A DNA stretch of 64,000 nucleotides from Bacteroidota bacterium. GTDB taxonomy: Bacteria > Bacteroidota > Ignavibacteria > Ignavibacteriales > Ignavibacteriaceae. The DNA lies in assembly GCA_022708025.1 (NCBI GenBank), contig JAKIZM010000009.1, positions 1 through 64,000 of the forward strand. Reading direction: 5' to 3'. The notes below the pieces were generated by a model. It did not search any database, was not told the DNA's origin, and saw only the letters and a program-made list of their open reading frames with translations. Within the stretch, counting starts at the first letter, position 1. Each line of letters opens with the position of its first letter. The position numbers and the translations under genes were made by a program. This document shows, one piece after another, positions 46,921-55,422 of this stretch.

Positions 46921-46964
46921 TTTTATAGATTTTTTATAAACATTATAAAAGGAAGAAAAATATC

Positions 46965-47219
46965 ATGAGCCAAATCAGTGCAGTTAAAGAATTCATTATA
47001 GAGAATTTTCTTTTTGGAGAAGAAGATCAACTTAAGCTAGATACAGATTTTTTTGATCAAGGCATCATAGATTCTACTGGTGTGGTTGAATTAGTAAGTT
47101 TCTTAGAAGAAACATTTAACATATCTATTGATGATGAGGAATTGATTCCAGAAAATCTCTCCAGCCTAAAAAATATAGATGTATTCCTTCAAAAAAAGCT
47201 TAATCATAAGGTGGTTTAA
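46965..47219 (+). CDS. Acyl carrier protein (phosphopantetheine-binding)
   Basis: An 84-aa carrier protein. The attachment site is Ser37 in FFDQGIIDSTGVVELVSFLE; the usual DSL is DST here. The helical layout and acidity are otherwise normal. It is not the housekeeping AcpP: it lies within a polysaccharide locus, between an acyltransferase gene and an asparagine-synthase gene, whose start follows after 2 bases. It probably tethers an acyl or aminoacyl group used to decorate the glycan. AGGAAG precedes the ATG. Confidence 0.9.
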   Translation: MSQISAVKEFIIENFLFGEEDQLKLDTDFFDQGIIDSTGVVELVSFLEETFNISIDDEELIPENLSSLKNIDVFLQKKLNHKVV

Positions 47220-47221
47220 GC

Positions 47222-49219
47222 ATGTGTGGAATTGCAGGTATTGTTAATCTAGGAAATCAGCAACCAATTACTCCTGATGCACTCAGGCGAATGGTTTCAG
47301 TTCAGCAATACCGTGGACCAGATGAGTCTGGTGCTTATTTAGATGATCATATTGCTTTAGCTCATGCACGACTAAGTATTATAGCCCTCAAAGATGGCAC
47401 TCAACCGATACATAATGAAGATAAATCTCTCTGGATAATTTATAATGGAGAAGTTTTTAACTATCCGGAACTTAGACAAGAATTAATTAATCGCGGTCAT
47501 AAATTTTACACGTCCAGTGATACTGAGGTTATTTTACATTTATACGAAGAAAAAGGAATTAACTTCCTAAATGAGCTGAACGGGCAATTTGCTTTCGCAA
47601 TCTGGAACTCAAAAAATAGAACCTTGATTCTTGCCCGCGATAGAGTTGGAATTTTACCATTACATTATACAATTCAAAATCAACGGTTATATTTCGCTTC
47701 TGAAATAAAGGCTCTTTTTGCCAACAAAGAAATTAAACGGTTAATTGATCCCGAATCTCTCGATCAAATTTTTACATACTGGACGACACTTCCAGGGAAA
47801 ACAGCTTTTAGCCAAATAAAAGAACTGCCACCTGCTCATTATATGATAATTTCACCATACGAAATTAAAACTGAGAAATACTGGGACCTGAATTTTCCAA
47901 TAAATTCTGAAACAATAAATAAAAAGAGTGATAATTTAATAAATGAGATATCTGAAACACTAATGGATTCAGTTAAAATCCGTTTGCGAGCAGATGTTCC
48001 AGTTGGTACTTATCTCAGCGGCGGTTTAGACTCTTCAGCCTTAACCGAAACTGTTAAAAAGAATTTTAATAATGAACTTAGATCATTCGGAATCAGATTT
48101 GAAAATAAGGATTACGACGAAGGCAAATTCCAAAATGAAATGGTTGATTTCTTAAAAGTTAATCACTCAGAAATTACAGCAAGCAATGATGCTATTGGAG
48201 CTAACTTAGAGAAAGTTTTATGGCATACTGAAAAACCATTACTTAGAACAGGACCTATTCCGTTATTTATTTTATCTGAACTGGTTAATCAGAGTGGTTA
48301 TAAAGTTGTACTAACCGGTGAAGGTGCTGATGAAGTCTTTGGTGGGTACGACATATTTAAAGAAGCAAAAATCAGAAACTTTTGGGCGAAAGATCCTGAT
48401 TCCAAATTAAGACCATTACTGCTCGGAAGATTATATCCGTATATATTTAAAGATGATCGTGTAAAACAAACGCTTATTGCCTTCTTTAAAAACGGGATTG
48501 ACAATCCTGACGATCCATTCTTCTCACATAACATTCGATGGAAAAACACAAGCAAAATAAAAAACTTCTTCTCTGAACAGATAAAAGATAATACCAAAGA
48601 TTACGATAGCTATTCAGAGTTATTGAAATTATTGCCAGCTGATTATTCTTATTGGGATACTGTAACCAAATCACAGTTTTTAGAATCGTTGATCTTTCTT
48701 AGCAATTACTTGTTATCTTCGCAGGGAGACAGAGTTGCTATGGCACACTCAGTTGAGTTAAGAGTTCCTTATCTGGATCATAGAATTATTGAACTTTTAA
48801 ATAAAGTAAATTCTGAGATCAAAATAAACGGCTTAAATGAAAAATACTTACTGAAGCAAGTATTTAAAAACAGACTTCCTTCAAATATTATAAGTAGATG
48901 GAAAAATCCTTACAGAGCACCTATTCATAAAGCACTGTTAAATAACAATCTTAACCTGATTAAAGATTACTGCTCTGAGGATGCAATAAAAAGAACAGGA
49001 ATATTTGAATATAGCAAAGTTCAGAAACTTATAAACAAACTTGAGAAATTAGATAAAGCCAGTGAATTTGATGAAATGGCTTTAGTTGGAATCATCTCAA
49101 CACAAATAATATCTAAGATCTTTATAGATGACTTTAAATCCGATTTGGATGGATCAACCAAATTCGATTTATTCTTCGATTATCGGTCTGTAAATGAAAA
49201 GCTAACAAATGTTATTTAA
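47222..49219 (+). CDS. Asparagine synthase (glutamine-hydrolysing) homologue 1
   Basis: A 665-aa AsnB-like amidotransferase. The class II glutaminase domain begins at Cys2 (MCGIAGIV), with RGPDESG and the IIYNGEVFNY block. The synthetase domain has the PP-loop YLSGGLDSSAL (about 265-272) and GEGADEVFGGYDIF. In polysaccharide loci such enzymes often amidate uronic acids or other acyl groups rather than making free asparagine. It directly follows the ACP gene. The substrate is unknown; a carrier-bound or sugar carboxylate is likely. Confidence 0.9.
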   Translation: MCGIAGIVNLGNQQPITPDALRRMVSVQQYRGPDESGAYLDDHIALAHARLSIIALKDGTQPIHNEDKSLWIIYNGEVFNYPELRQELINRGHKFYTSSDTEVILHLYEEKGINFLNELNGQFAFAIWNSKNRTLILARDRVGILPLHYTIQNQRLYFASEIKALFANKEIKRLIDPESLDQIFTYWTTLPGKTAFSQIKELPPAHYMIISPYEIKTEKYWDLNFPINSETINKKSDNLINEISETLMDSVKIRLRADVPVGTYLSGGLDSSALTETVKKNFNNELRSFGIRFENKDYDEGKFQNEMVDFLKVNHSEITASNDAIGANLEKVLWHTEKPLLRTGPIPLFILSELVNQSGYKVVLTGEGADEVFGGYDIFKEAKIRNFWAKDPDSKLRPLLLGRLYPYIFKDDRVKQTLIAFFKNGIDNPDDPFFSHNIRWKNTSKIKNFFSEQIKDNTKDYDSYSELLKLLPADYSYWDTVTKSQFLESLIFLSNYLLSSQGDRVAMAHSVELRVPYLDHRIIELLNKVNSEIKINGLNEKYLLKQVFKNRLPSNIISRWKNPYRAPIHKALLNNNLNLIKDYCSEDAIKRTGIFEYSKVQKLINKLEKLDKASEFDEMALVGIISTQIISKIFIDDFKSDLDGSTKFDLFFDYRSVNEKLTNVI

Positions 49220-49291
49220 TCTGGGAATTAAATAAGTATAAAAATAATTTAATAAAATAGTAAACTGAAATAATTATATAAGGTTAAATTT

Positions 49292-50248
49292 ATGAATTTC
49301 ACAAAAGACTCAATTAAAATTGATCCAGCTAAAGAATTTGAAAAAATTAGTACAAAATTAAGAGATGATGTCACTAAAAAACTTAAGAAAAGAGGAGCAG
49401 TAGTCGGAATTAGTGGGGGAATTGATTCATCAGTCGTATTAGCTATATGTGCAAAAACATTCGGACCAGAGAGAGTGGTGGGCGTTATGCTGCCTGAAAA
49501 CGATTCTAATCCGGATAGCCTTGAGCTGGCAACAAAGCTGGCTGAAAAGTTTAATGTTAAATATATCGTTGAGAATATGACAGATGCTTTAGCAGGGTTT
49601 GGATGTTATAGAAGAAGAGATGAAGCAATTAAAAATGTTTTTCCTGAGTATAATAATAACTATAAAGCTAAAATTACTTTACCAACTAACTTATTAGAAA
49701 AGGATTTGTTAAATGTTTTCCAGTTAACGATCATTGCACCTGATGGCAGTACAAAATCAGAAAGATTACCATTGAAAGAATATTTGCAAATCGTTGCTGC
49801 TTCAAATTTTAAGCAAAGAAGCAGAATGAGTATGCTTTATTATCACGCCGAATCCAGGAATTATGCTGTAATCGGTACCGGAAATAAAAACGAACATGAA
49901 CAAGGATTCTTTGTTAAATATGGTGATGGCGGGGCAGATATAAAACCCATTACTCACTTATTTAAAACTCAAGTATTTCAACTTGCTGAATATCTGGAAG
50001 TACCTGATGAAATTCGTAAACGGACTCCAACTACTGACACATATAGTGCTGAACAGACACAGGAAGAATTCTTTTACAGAGTCCCTTTTGCAATCCTTGA
50101 TACGGTATGGTTTGGCTGGGAAAATAATGTCCCTGTAGAAAAAATTGCTGAGGCTTTGCAACTAACAAAAAGCAATGTAGAGGCTATTATAAATGATATC
50201 CAGAGAAAAATCAGAACTACAGAATATTTAAGAATGGAACCGTTATAG
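49292..50248 (+). CDS. NAD+ synthase-like ATP pyrophosphatase
   Basis: A 318-aa adenine-nucleotide alpha-hydrolase of the NadE family. The PP-loop is GISGGIDSSV (about 38-47); VIGTGNKNEHEQGFFVKYGDGGADIKPITHL (the Gly/Asp-rich metal and ATP loop, split here by family pattern) and KRTPTTDTYSAEQTQEE are NadE blocks. There is no glutaminase domain, so it would need ammonia. Its place between an asparagine synthase and a methyltransferase in a polysaccharide locus is odd for a housekeeping gene. It may be an amide-forming enzyme acting on the glycan pathway. True NAD synthesis cannot be excluded. Confidence 0.8.
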   Translation: MNFTKDSIKIDPAKEFEKISTKLRDDVTKKLKKRGAVVGISGGIDSSVVLAICAKTFGPERVVGVMLPENDSNPDSLELATKLAEKFNVKYIVENMTDALAGFGCYRRRDEAIKNVFPEYNNNYKAKITLPTNLLEKDLLNVFQLTIIAPDGSTKSERLPLKEYLQIVAASNFKQRSRMSMLYYHAESRNYAVIGTGNKNEHEQGFFVKYGDGGADIKPITHLFKTQVFQLAEYLEVPDEIRKRTPTTDTYSAEQTQEEFFYRVPFAILDTVWFGWENNVPVEKIAEALQLTKSNVEAIINDIQRKIRTTEYLRMEPL

Positions 50249-50432
50249 TTGTTGAACATTACTGTCTAGTGATTAGTGTTCCATACAGGCTTCAAAGTAA
50301 AAAGATTAATTTCAACTGTTAAATAAATTACTACACTAATCTTATTAATTGATTTTGTGTTTTAAAATATCACTCATCTATAAATTTTAAAAATTGCCTT
50401 GAAGTCAACGGTTTTATCTTAATTTACAGATA

Positions 50433-51107
50433 ATGCAAATATTGAAACGTACATATAACAGTATTCGGGAAAAAGGTTTATCAAGAACCTATCAGAGTGT
50501 AATAAGTGTCATAGAGGATTTTTACTTTGAATTGAAATACGGAATATCAACTTCCAAAATTGTCAGGCGGGAAGATTTGGATATCTCTGAAAAAAGTAAA
50601 CAACACAGCGAAGAATACAAACCGACTCGTATCAGACATTTCAGACTTTTAATTAAATCATTAGATCTCCCGAAAGACAGTGTTTTTGTTGATATGGGCT
50701 CAGGCAAGGGAAGAGTGCTTTTGATGGCTTCATTAAACAACTTCAAACGTGTTACCGGTGTTGAAATATCATCTCAACTTTGTGAAATAGCTAGAGAAAA
50801 CAAGGCTAAATTTGAAAAGGCACTGGGAAAACAATTACCTATTAACATAGTTAATATAGATGTTTTAGAATATAATGTACAGAATGATGAAAATGTGTTT
50901 TACTTTTATAATCCATTTGATAACTATATAATGGAAAGGATAATTGAACGAATCAAACAGTCATTAATTGATAATCCAAGAAAAATATGGTTAATTATTA
51001 ATAACTTTACACCATTTATAGCCCTTATTGAGAATAGATATAAATTACTTAAAAGCAAGGAGTTTATTTACGGTGGAACTGAGTTCGCCGTATATATTAT
51101 TGATTGA
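50433..51107 (+). CDS. SAM-dependent methyltransferase
   Basis: A 224-aa class I methyltransferase. Motif I is VFVDMGSGKGRVLLMA (about 84-99); GVEISSQLCEIAREN supplies the acidic ribose contact and FYFYNPFD the post-II region. The N-terminal 70 residues are basic and family-unassigned (SIREKGLSRTYQSVISVIED). Target unknown; sugar or amide methylation would fit the locus. The ATG at 50433 has no strong ribosome site. Confidence 0.8.
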   Translation: MQILKRTYNSIREKGLSRTYQSVISVIEDFYFELKYGISTSKIVRREDLDISEKSKQHSEEYKPTRIRHFRLLIKSLDLPKDSVFVDMGSGKGRVLLMASLNNFKRVTGVEISSQLCEIARENKAKFEKALGKQLPINIVNIDVLEYNVQNDENVFYFYNPFDNYIMERIIERIKQSLIDNPRKIWLIINNFTPFIALIENRYKLLKSKEFIYGGTEFAVYIID

Positions 51108-51164
51108 AAAATGATTAGAAAATCTGGTAATATATTTTTTTGAATAAAACTCTGAGAAATTATA

Positions 51165-52208
51165 ATTAAGAATAGAATAGTAAATATCGATTTAACCTCA
51201 GATAAACGATGGGATAATTTTGTTATGAATAATCCCAAAGCATCGATTTATCATACTTCAAGCTGGCTAAAATCAATTTCTTCTTCACTTGGATACAAAT
51301 TCTATCCGATTGGTATCGAAAATTCAGATACAGGTGAATTGACCGGAATTCTTCCGCTGGCACAAGTAAAAAATTTCTTGTCTGGAAGCAAGTTAATATC
51401 ATTTCCACTGACGACACATTGTGAGCCATTAGTGGAAGAAGAACAATTAAAAAAGATTTATGATAAACTAATCTCAGAATCCGGGAAAAATGATTTTGTA
51501 GAAATTCGTTCTTTAGATTATGACTGCAATGTAGAAAGAGCAAGTCTGAACGAGAATTTCGTGATTCATGTTTTGGAATTGGAAGAAACAGAAGATAAAA
51601 CTTTTCAGAAATTTCATGGAACCAGTGTTCGCGCTTCAATCAGGCGTGCAGAAAAAAATGGACTTTCATTCGAAATAAATAACAACACTACCGGATTAAA
51701 AGCTTTCTATTCTCTTTTTTCTAACTTAAGAAAAAGATTAGGACTTCCGATTCTCCCGTATAAATTTTTTAATGACATTTATACAAATCTTATTGAAGAT
51801 GATATGATATTAATCCCTCTTGTGAAACTTGGAAACCAGGTTATTGCTGCTGGATTTATTCTAAAGTTCAAAGATACTTTTTATTTGGAATATACTGATT
51901 CGGATAAGTCGAAATTGAATTTATACCCAAATCATAAATTATTTTGGGAAATAATAAAAATTGCGATTAGAGAGAAGGCAAGGTATGTCGATTTCGGAAG
52001 AACAGAAATTAATAATCATTCCTTAATAACTTTTAAAGAAAAATGGAATGCAAAGCAAAAAAGACTGAAATATTGGCGAGTCGGTATCAAACAGGAAACT
52101 GAATCCTCTTACAGAAACATTAAATCCGTTTTTATAAAAATCAACAAATATTTACCTCAAAACATATTAAGATTAGAAAGTAAAATTATTCATAAATATA
52201 GTGGTTAA
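51165..52208 (+). CDS. FemAB-like N-acyltransferase, copy 1, apparent ATT start
   Basis: A FemAB/GNAT-fold transferase of the kind that adds amino acids or acyl groups from tRNA or CoA onto sugars or peptides. The ATG at 51225 is not the likely start: 20 codons upstream are open and homologous to copies 2 and 3 (NIDLTSDKRWDNFV against SFIDPTKIERWDELI). No ATG, GTG or TTG lies between 51165 and the preceding stop, but ATT at 51165 follows GAGAA. This gives 347 aa, identical to copy 2. Conserved blocks: YHTSSWLKS, GILPLAQVKNF, CEPLVEEE, VDFGRTEIN, FKEKWNAK. It may modify amino sugars of the repeat unit. Confidence 0.75.
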   Translation: MKNRIVNIDLTSDKRWDNFVMNNPKASIYHTSSWLKSISSSLGYKFYPIGIENSDTGELTGILPLAQVKNFLSGSKLISFPLTTHCEPLVEEEQLKKIYDKLISESGKNDFVEIRSLDYDCNVERASLNENFVIHVLELEETEDKTFQKFHGTSVRASIRRAEKNGLSFEINNNTTGLKAFYSLFSNLRKRLGLPILPYKFFNDIYTNLIEDDMILIPLVKLGNQVIAAGFILKFKDTFYLEYTDSDKSKLNLYPNHKLFWEIIKIAIREKARYVDFGRTEINNHSLITFKEKWNAKQKRLKYWRVGIKQETESSYRNIKSVFIKINKYLPQNILRLESKIIHKYSG

Positions 52209-52309
52209 AAAAATCTCACTTTTTTAGTGATCGAATGTTGTAGTTCGAATTTGTCAAAATAATTTTTGTTATCAGACAAACATACATTCAAAAGTTTGGA
52301 GAAATTATA

Positions 52310-53353
52310 ATTAATAATAGAATAATAAATATCGATTTAACCTCAGATAAACGATGGGATAATTTTGTTATAAATAATCCCAAAGCATCGATTTATCATA
52401 CTTCAAGCTGGCTAAGCTCAGTTTCATCTTCACTTGGATACAAATTCTATCCGATAGGTATCGAAAATTCAGATACAGGTGAATTGACCGGAATTCTTCC
52501 GCTGGCACAAGTAAAAAATTTCTTTTCCGGAAGCAAGTTAATATCATTTCCACTGACGACGCATTGTGAGCCATTAGTTGAAGAAAAGCAATTCAAAAAA
52601 ATTTATGATAAATTAATCTCAGAATCCGGGGAAAATGATTTTGTAGAAATTCGTTCTTTAGATTATTCCTGCAATATGGAAGAAGCAAGTTTAAACGAGA
52701 ATTTCGTGACTCACGTTTTGGAATTGGAAGAAACAGAAGAAAAGACTTTCCAAAATTTTCATAGAACCAGTGTTCAGGCACTGATTAAGAAAACAGAAAA
52801 AAATAATCTTAAATTTGAAATAGATAACAGCACTGTTGGATTAAAAGCTTTTTATTCCCTTTTTTCTGACTTAAGGAAAAGGTTAGGACTTCCGATTCCT
52901 CCTTATAAATTTTTTCACAATATTTATACAAATTTAATTAAAGATGATAGAGTATTAATTCCTATAGTTAAACATGAGGATTTAGTTATAGCTGCCGGAT
53001 TCGTTCTAAAATTTAATGATACTTTTTATATAGAATATACTGCTTCAGATAGCTCAAGTTTAAGTTTATATCCAAACCAAAAGTTATACTGGGAAATAAT
53101 TAAGATCGCAATAAGAGGCGGAGCAAGGTTTGTAGATTTTGGAAGATCAGAATTAACTCACAAGTCCCTAATAACGTTTAAAGAAAGATGGAATACCAAG
53201 CGAAAACGGTTGAAATATTGGCGTATTGGCAGTCAAGCAGAAGAACCATCCTCCACTAGGAAAGGAAAAGCAACTTTTGTGAAAATCAATAAACATTTGC
53301 CTAAAAGTGTTCTTCAATTACAGGGCAAAATATTTTATAAATATAAAGGTTGA
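52310..53353 (+). CDS. FemAB-like N-acyltransferase, copy 2, apparent ATT start
   Basis: Tandem paralogue of copy 1. A TTG at 52484 would remove 58 codons of sequence that are nearly identical to copy 1 at DNA level. In that region there is no ATG, GTG or TTG; the codon matching copy 1's internal ATG is ATA. An ATT at 52310 sits 8 bases after GGAG, giving 347 aa. Visible blocks: YHTSSWLSS, CEPLVEEKQF, FVDFGRSELTH, FKERWNTK. Compared with copy 1 the 5' half is almost unchanged while the 3' half has diverged, suggesting duplication followed by local conversion. Confidence 0.78.
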   Translation: MNNRIINIDLTSDKRWDNFVINNPKASIYHTSSWLSSVSSSLGYKFYPIGIENSDTGELTGILPLAQVKNFFSGSKLISFPLTTHCEPLVEEKQFKKIYDKLISESGENDFVEIRSLDYSCNMEEASLNENFVTHVLELEETEEKTFQNFHRTSVQALIKKTEKNNLKFEIDNSTVGLKAFYSLFSDLRKRLGLPIPPYKFFHNIYTNLIKDDRVLIPIVKHEDLVIAAGFVLKFNDTFYIEYTASDSSSLSLYPNQKLYWEIIKIAIRGGARFVDFGRSELTHKSLITFKERWNTKRKRLKYWRIGSQAEEPSSTRKGKATFVKINKHLPKSVLQLQGKIFYKYKG

Positions 53354-53745
53354 AAAAATAATAATTATCATTTTGAGACTTAAATAAACTCTAATTAAAT
53401 AATCTTACTTAGTATTGGTAAATTATTAGTAAATATGATAGAATATAATGTTTTTCCTCATACTGGAATTTGGCTTATTATTTGTTTTACATTGTTTGCG
53501 TGTGAATCTTGAAAAAGTCAGTTAGTTATTTTCAAAACGCTTTCTTTAATTAGATGAAGTTTTTTTTAAACTCTTTATAAGATGTCTTAAACAAATTTTG
53601 GTATAATAAAAACTTTTACTAAACACATAATGAGAACATTTTGAACAGAGAATATTTGGATAAAGAACCAGTAAATTTTCTCTTTCAAACATCTGATTCT
53701 AAAGAAAGAATTAACAGATTAAGTTTAAATTACAAGTGAATTTAA
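53354..53745. other. Gap between FemAB copies 2 and 3 with a possible 32-aa ORF
   Basis: 392 bases. The only frame of note is TTG-initiated at 53641-53739 (MNREYLDKEPVNFLFQTSDS...), ending 6 bases before copy 3's start. It could be a small protein or a leader peptide, but lacks a clear ribosome site. The rest is AT-rich and featureless. Confidence 0.45.
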
Positions 53746-54780
53746 TTGAATATTAGTTTTATAGATCCGACCAAAATAGAAAGATGGGATGAGTTAATAC
53801 TTAACTTTCCTGACTACACGTTTTTCCATACTTCTGATTGGGCAAAAGTATTACAAGAAACATATAATTTTAAGCCACATTACTTAAAGTTTACAGAATC
53901 TGGTCGGATAAAAGCTATCTTGCCATTGATGGAGGTTAATAGTCTTTTTACTGGTAAAAGGGCCGTATCTTTACCCTTTACTGATTTTTGTGAGCCTTTG
54001 ATTTCAAGCGGTGTTAATTTAAAACGTCTTCGTAACAGAGTTATGAATTACAGCAAACAAAAAAGATTTAATTCTGTTGAATTCAGAGATAGTGAAGTTC
54101 ATCTGGATAATTCTATCATTATACCAGCTGGCTATCAGCATATTCTGGATTTAACTTTAAGAGAAGAAGATCTTTTCAGGAATTTATCTGATAATACAAG
54201 AAGGAATATCAGAAAGGCAATAAGGAATCGTGTTACTTTTGAAATAGATAATTCTCTTTCTGCTTTGGAAGACTTTTATAATATGAATTGTTATACAAGA
54301 AGACGACATAATCTGCCCCCTCAGCCATTCAAATTTTTTAAAAACCTTTATGAAATAGTATTAACTAAAAATAAGGGAATTATATGTATATCAAAATATA
54401 AAGGGAAAAGTGTTGCCAGTGCAGTATTTCTTTTGATTGGTCAGAAAGCAATCTATAAATATGGAGCTTCACTTTTCGAATATCAAAACATAAGACCTAA
54501 TAATCTGCTGATGTGGGAAGCAATAAAATATTTAAAGGATCAAGGATATAAAGAACTTAATTTTGGAAGAACAGAACTTGAAAATATTGGTTTGAGAAGA
54601 TTTAAACTCGGTTGGGGGGCTGAAGAGATGCTATTAAATTATTATAGATTTGAATTTGGGAAAAACGGTAAAATTTCCGCGTCAACAAGCTCCTTAAATC
54701 AAGGTAGGCTTCCATTAAACAAATTTCCTATATTTCTGCTCAAGATAATCGGTAATTTGGTATATAAACACGTAGCTTAA
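53746..54780 (+). CDS. FemAB-like N-acyltransferase, copy 3
   Basis: A 344-aa third FemAB-like protein, more diverged from copies 1 and 2. It keeps the same landmarks: YTFFHTSDWAKVLQETY, ILPLMEVNSLF, CEPLISSG, RRNIRKAIRN (basic patch), ELNFGRTELENIGLRRFKLG. The start is TTG at 53746, matching the N-terminal lengths of copies 1 and 2 and so supporting their ATT starts. No strong ribosome site is seen. It probably acts on a different acceptor than the tandem pair. Confidence 0.8.
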   Translation: MNISFIDPTKIERWDELILNFPDYTFFHTSDWAKVLQETYNFKPHYLKFTESGRIKAILPLMEVNSLFTGKRAVSLPFTDFCEPLISSGVNLKRLRNRVMNYSKQKRFNSVEFRDSEVHLDNSIIIPAGYQHILDLTLREEDLFRNLSDNTRRNIRKAIRNRVTFEIDNSLSALEDFYNMNCYTRRRHNLPPQPFKFFKNLYEIVLTKNKGIICISKYKGKSVASAVFLLIGQKAIYKYGASLFEYQNIRPNNLLMWEAIKYLKDQGYKELNFGRTELENIGLRRFKLGWGAEEMLLNYYRFEFGKNGKISASTSSLNQGRLPLNKFPIFLLKIIGNLVYKHVA

Positions 54781-54981
54781 GAATAAAAAATATTCTTAAT
54801 CAGGAATTTATGAGATTTAGCTATTTTCAGAATTGTTATCGAATTAACTTAAGATTTATGTTCGAATGAAATGTCACCTGTTGCAAAAAATGATTCTTAT
54901 AAAATTAATTGATGAAAAGAATTTTATAAATAATTAATTATTAATGAAACTTCTATCTATTAAAAAAAAGATTAAATAGTT

Positions 54982-55407
54982 ATGATTATCGATCATTTAG
55001 GAATAGTTGTAAAATCGATTGAAGAAGGAATAAAATATTGGGAAGAAGTCTTTGGTTATAAACAGATGACCGAAGTTGTTATAAATACAAGACAGAAAGT
55101 AAAAGTTGTCTTCTTAAAGAAAGAAAATTCTCTTCTTATAAAGTTAATTGAACCTACTGATGAAACTTCATCAGTTTATAGAGTTTCAAGAAAAGGTGGT
55201 GGATTACATCATTTAGGCTTCAGATGCAAAGATATTAATGCAGAAATTACACGTCTTAAAAGTTTAGGATTACGTATCATAACAAATCCTGAGCCGGGAG
55301 AAGCTTTTGAAAATAATCAAATAGCTTTTTTATTAGGAAATCAGGCTTTAAATATTGAACTAATTGACACCGATAAAAAAGCCAAGGAAATAATTTATAA
55401 TGACTAG
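54982..55407 (+). CDS. VOC-family protein, methylmalonyl-CoA epimerase-like
   Basis: A 141-aa vicinal-oxygen-chelate protein resembling methylmalonyl-CoA epimerase. Metal ligands are recognisable: His5 in DHLGIVV, His in GLHHLGFRC and Glu in NIELID. Length and pattern fit the epimerase family, but the location inside a polysaccharide locus, 40 kb from mutAB, makes a different substrate more likely, for example another 2-substituted acyl thioester on the locus's carrier protein. The ATG at 54982 has no strong ribosome site. The deacetylase gene follows after 15 bases. Confidence 0.78.
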   Translation: MIIDHLGIVVKSIEEGIKYWEEVFGYKQMTEVVINTRQKVKVVFLKKENSLLIKLIEPTDETSSVYRVSRKGGGLHHLGFRCKDINAEITRLKSLGLRIITNPEPGEAFENNQIAFLLGNQALNIELIDTDKKAKEIIYND

Positions 55408-55422
55408 TATCTGGAGATAACT

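Noticed and set aside
48298-48597. 99-aa minus-strand ORF opposite asparagine synthase copy 1
   Set aside because: Lies fully inside a well-supported gene, has no recognisable protein features and no ribosome site.
51223-51639. 138-aa minus-strand ORF opposite FemAB copy 1
   Set aside because: In the nearly identical copy 2 the matching frame is interrupted (split into 52368-52574 and 52593-52781), so it is not maintained and is a shadow of the FemAB frame.
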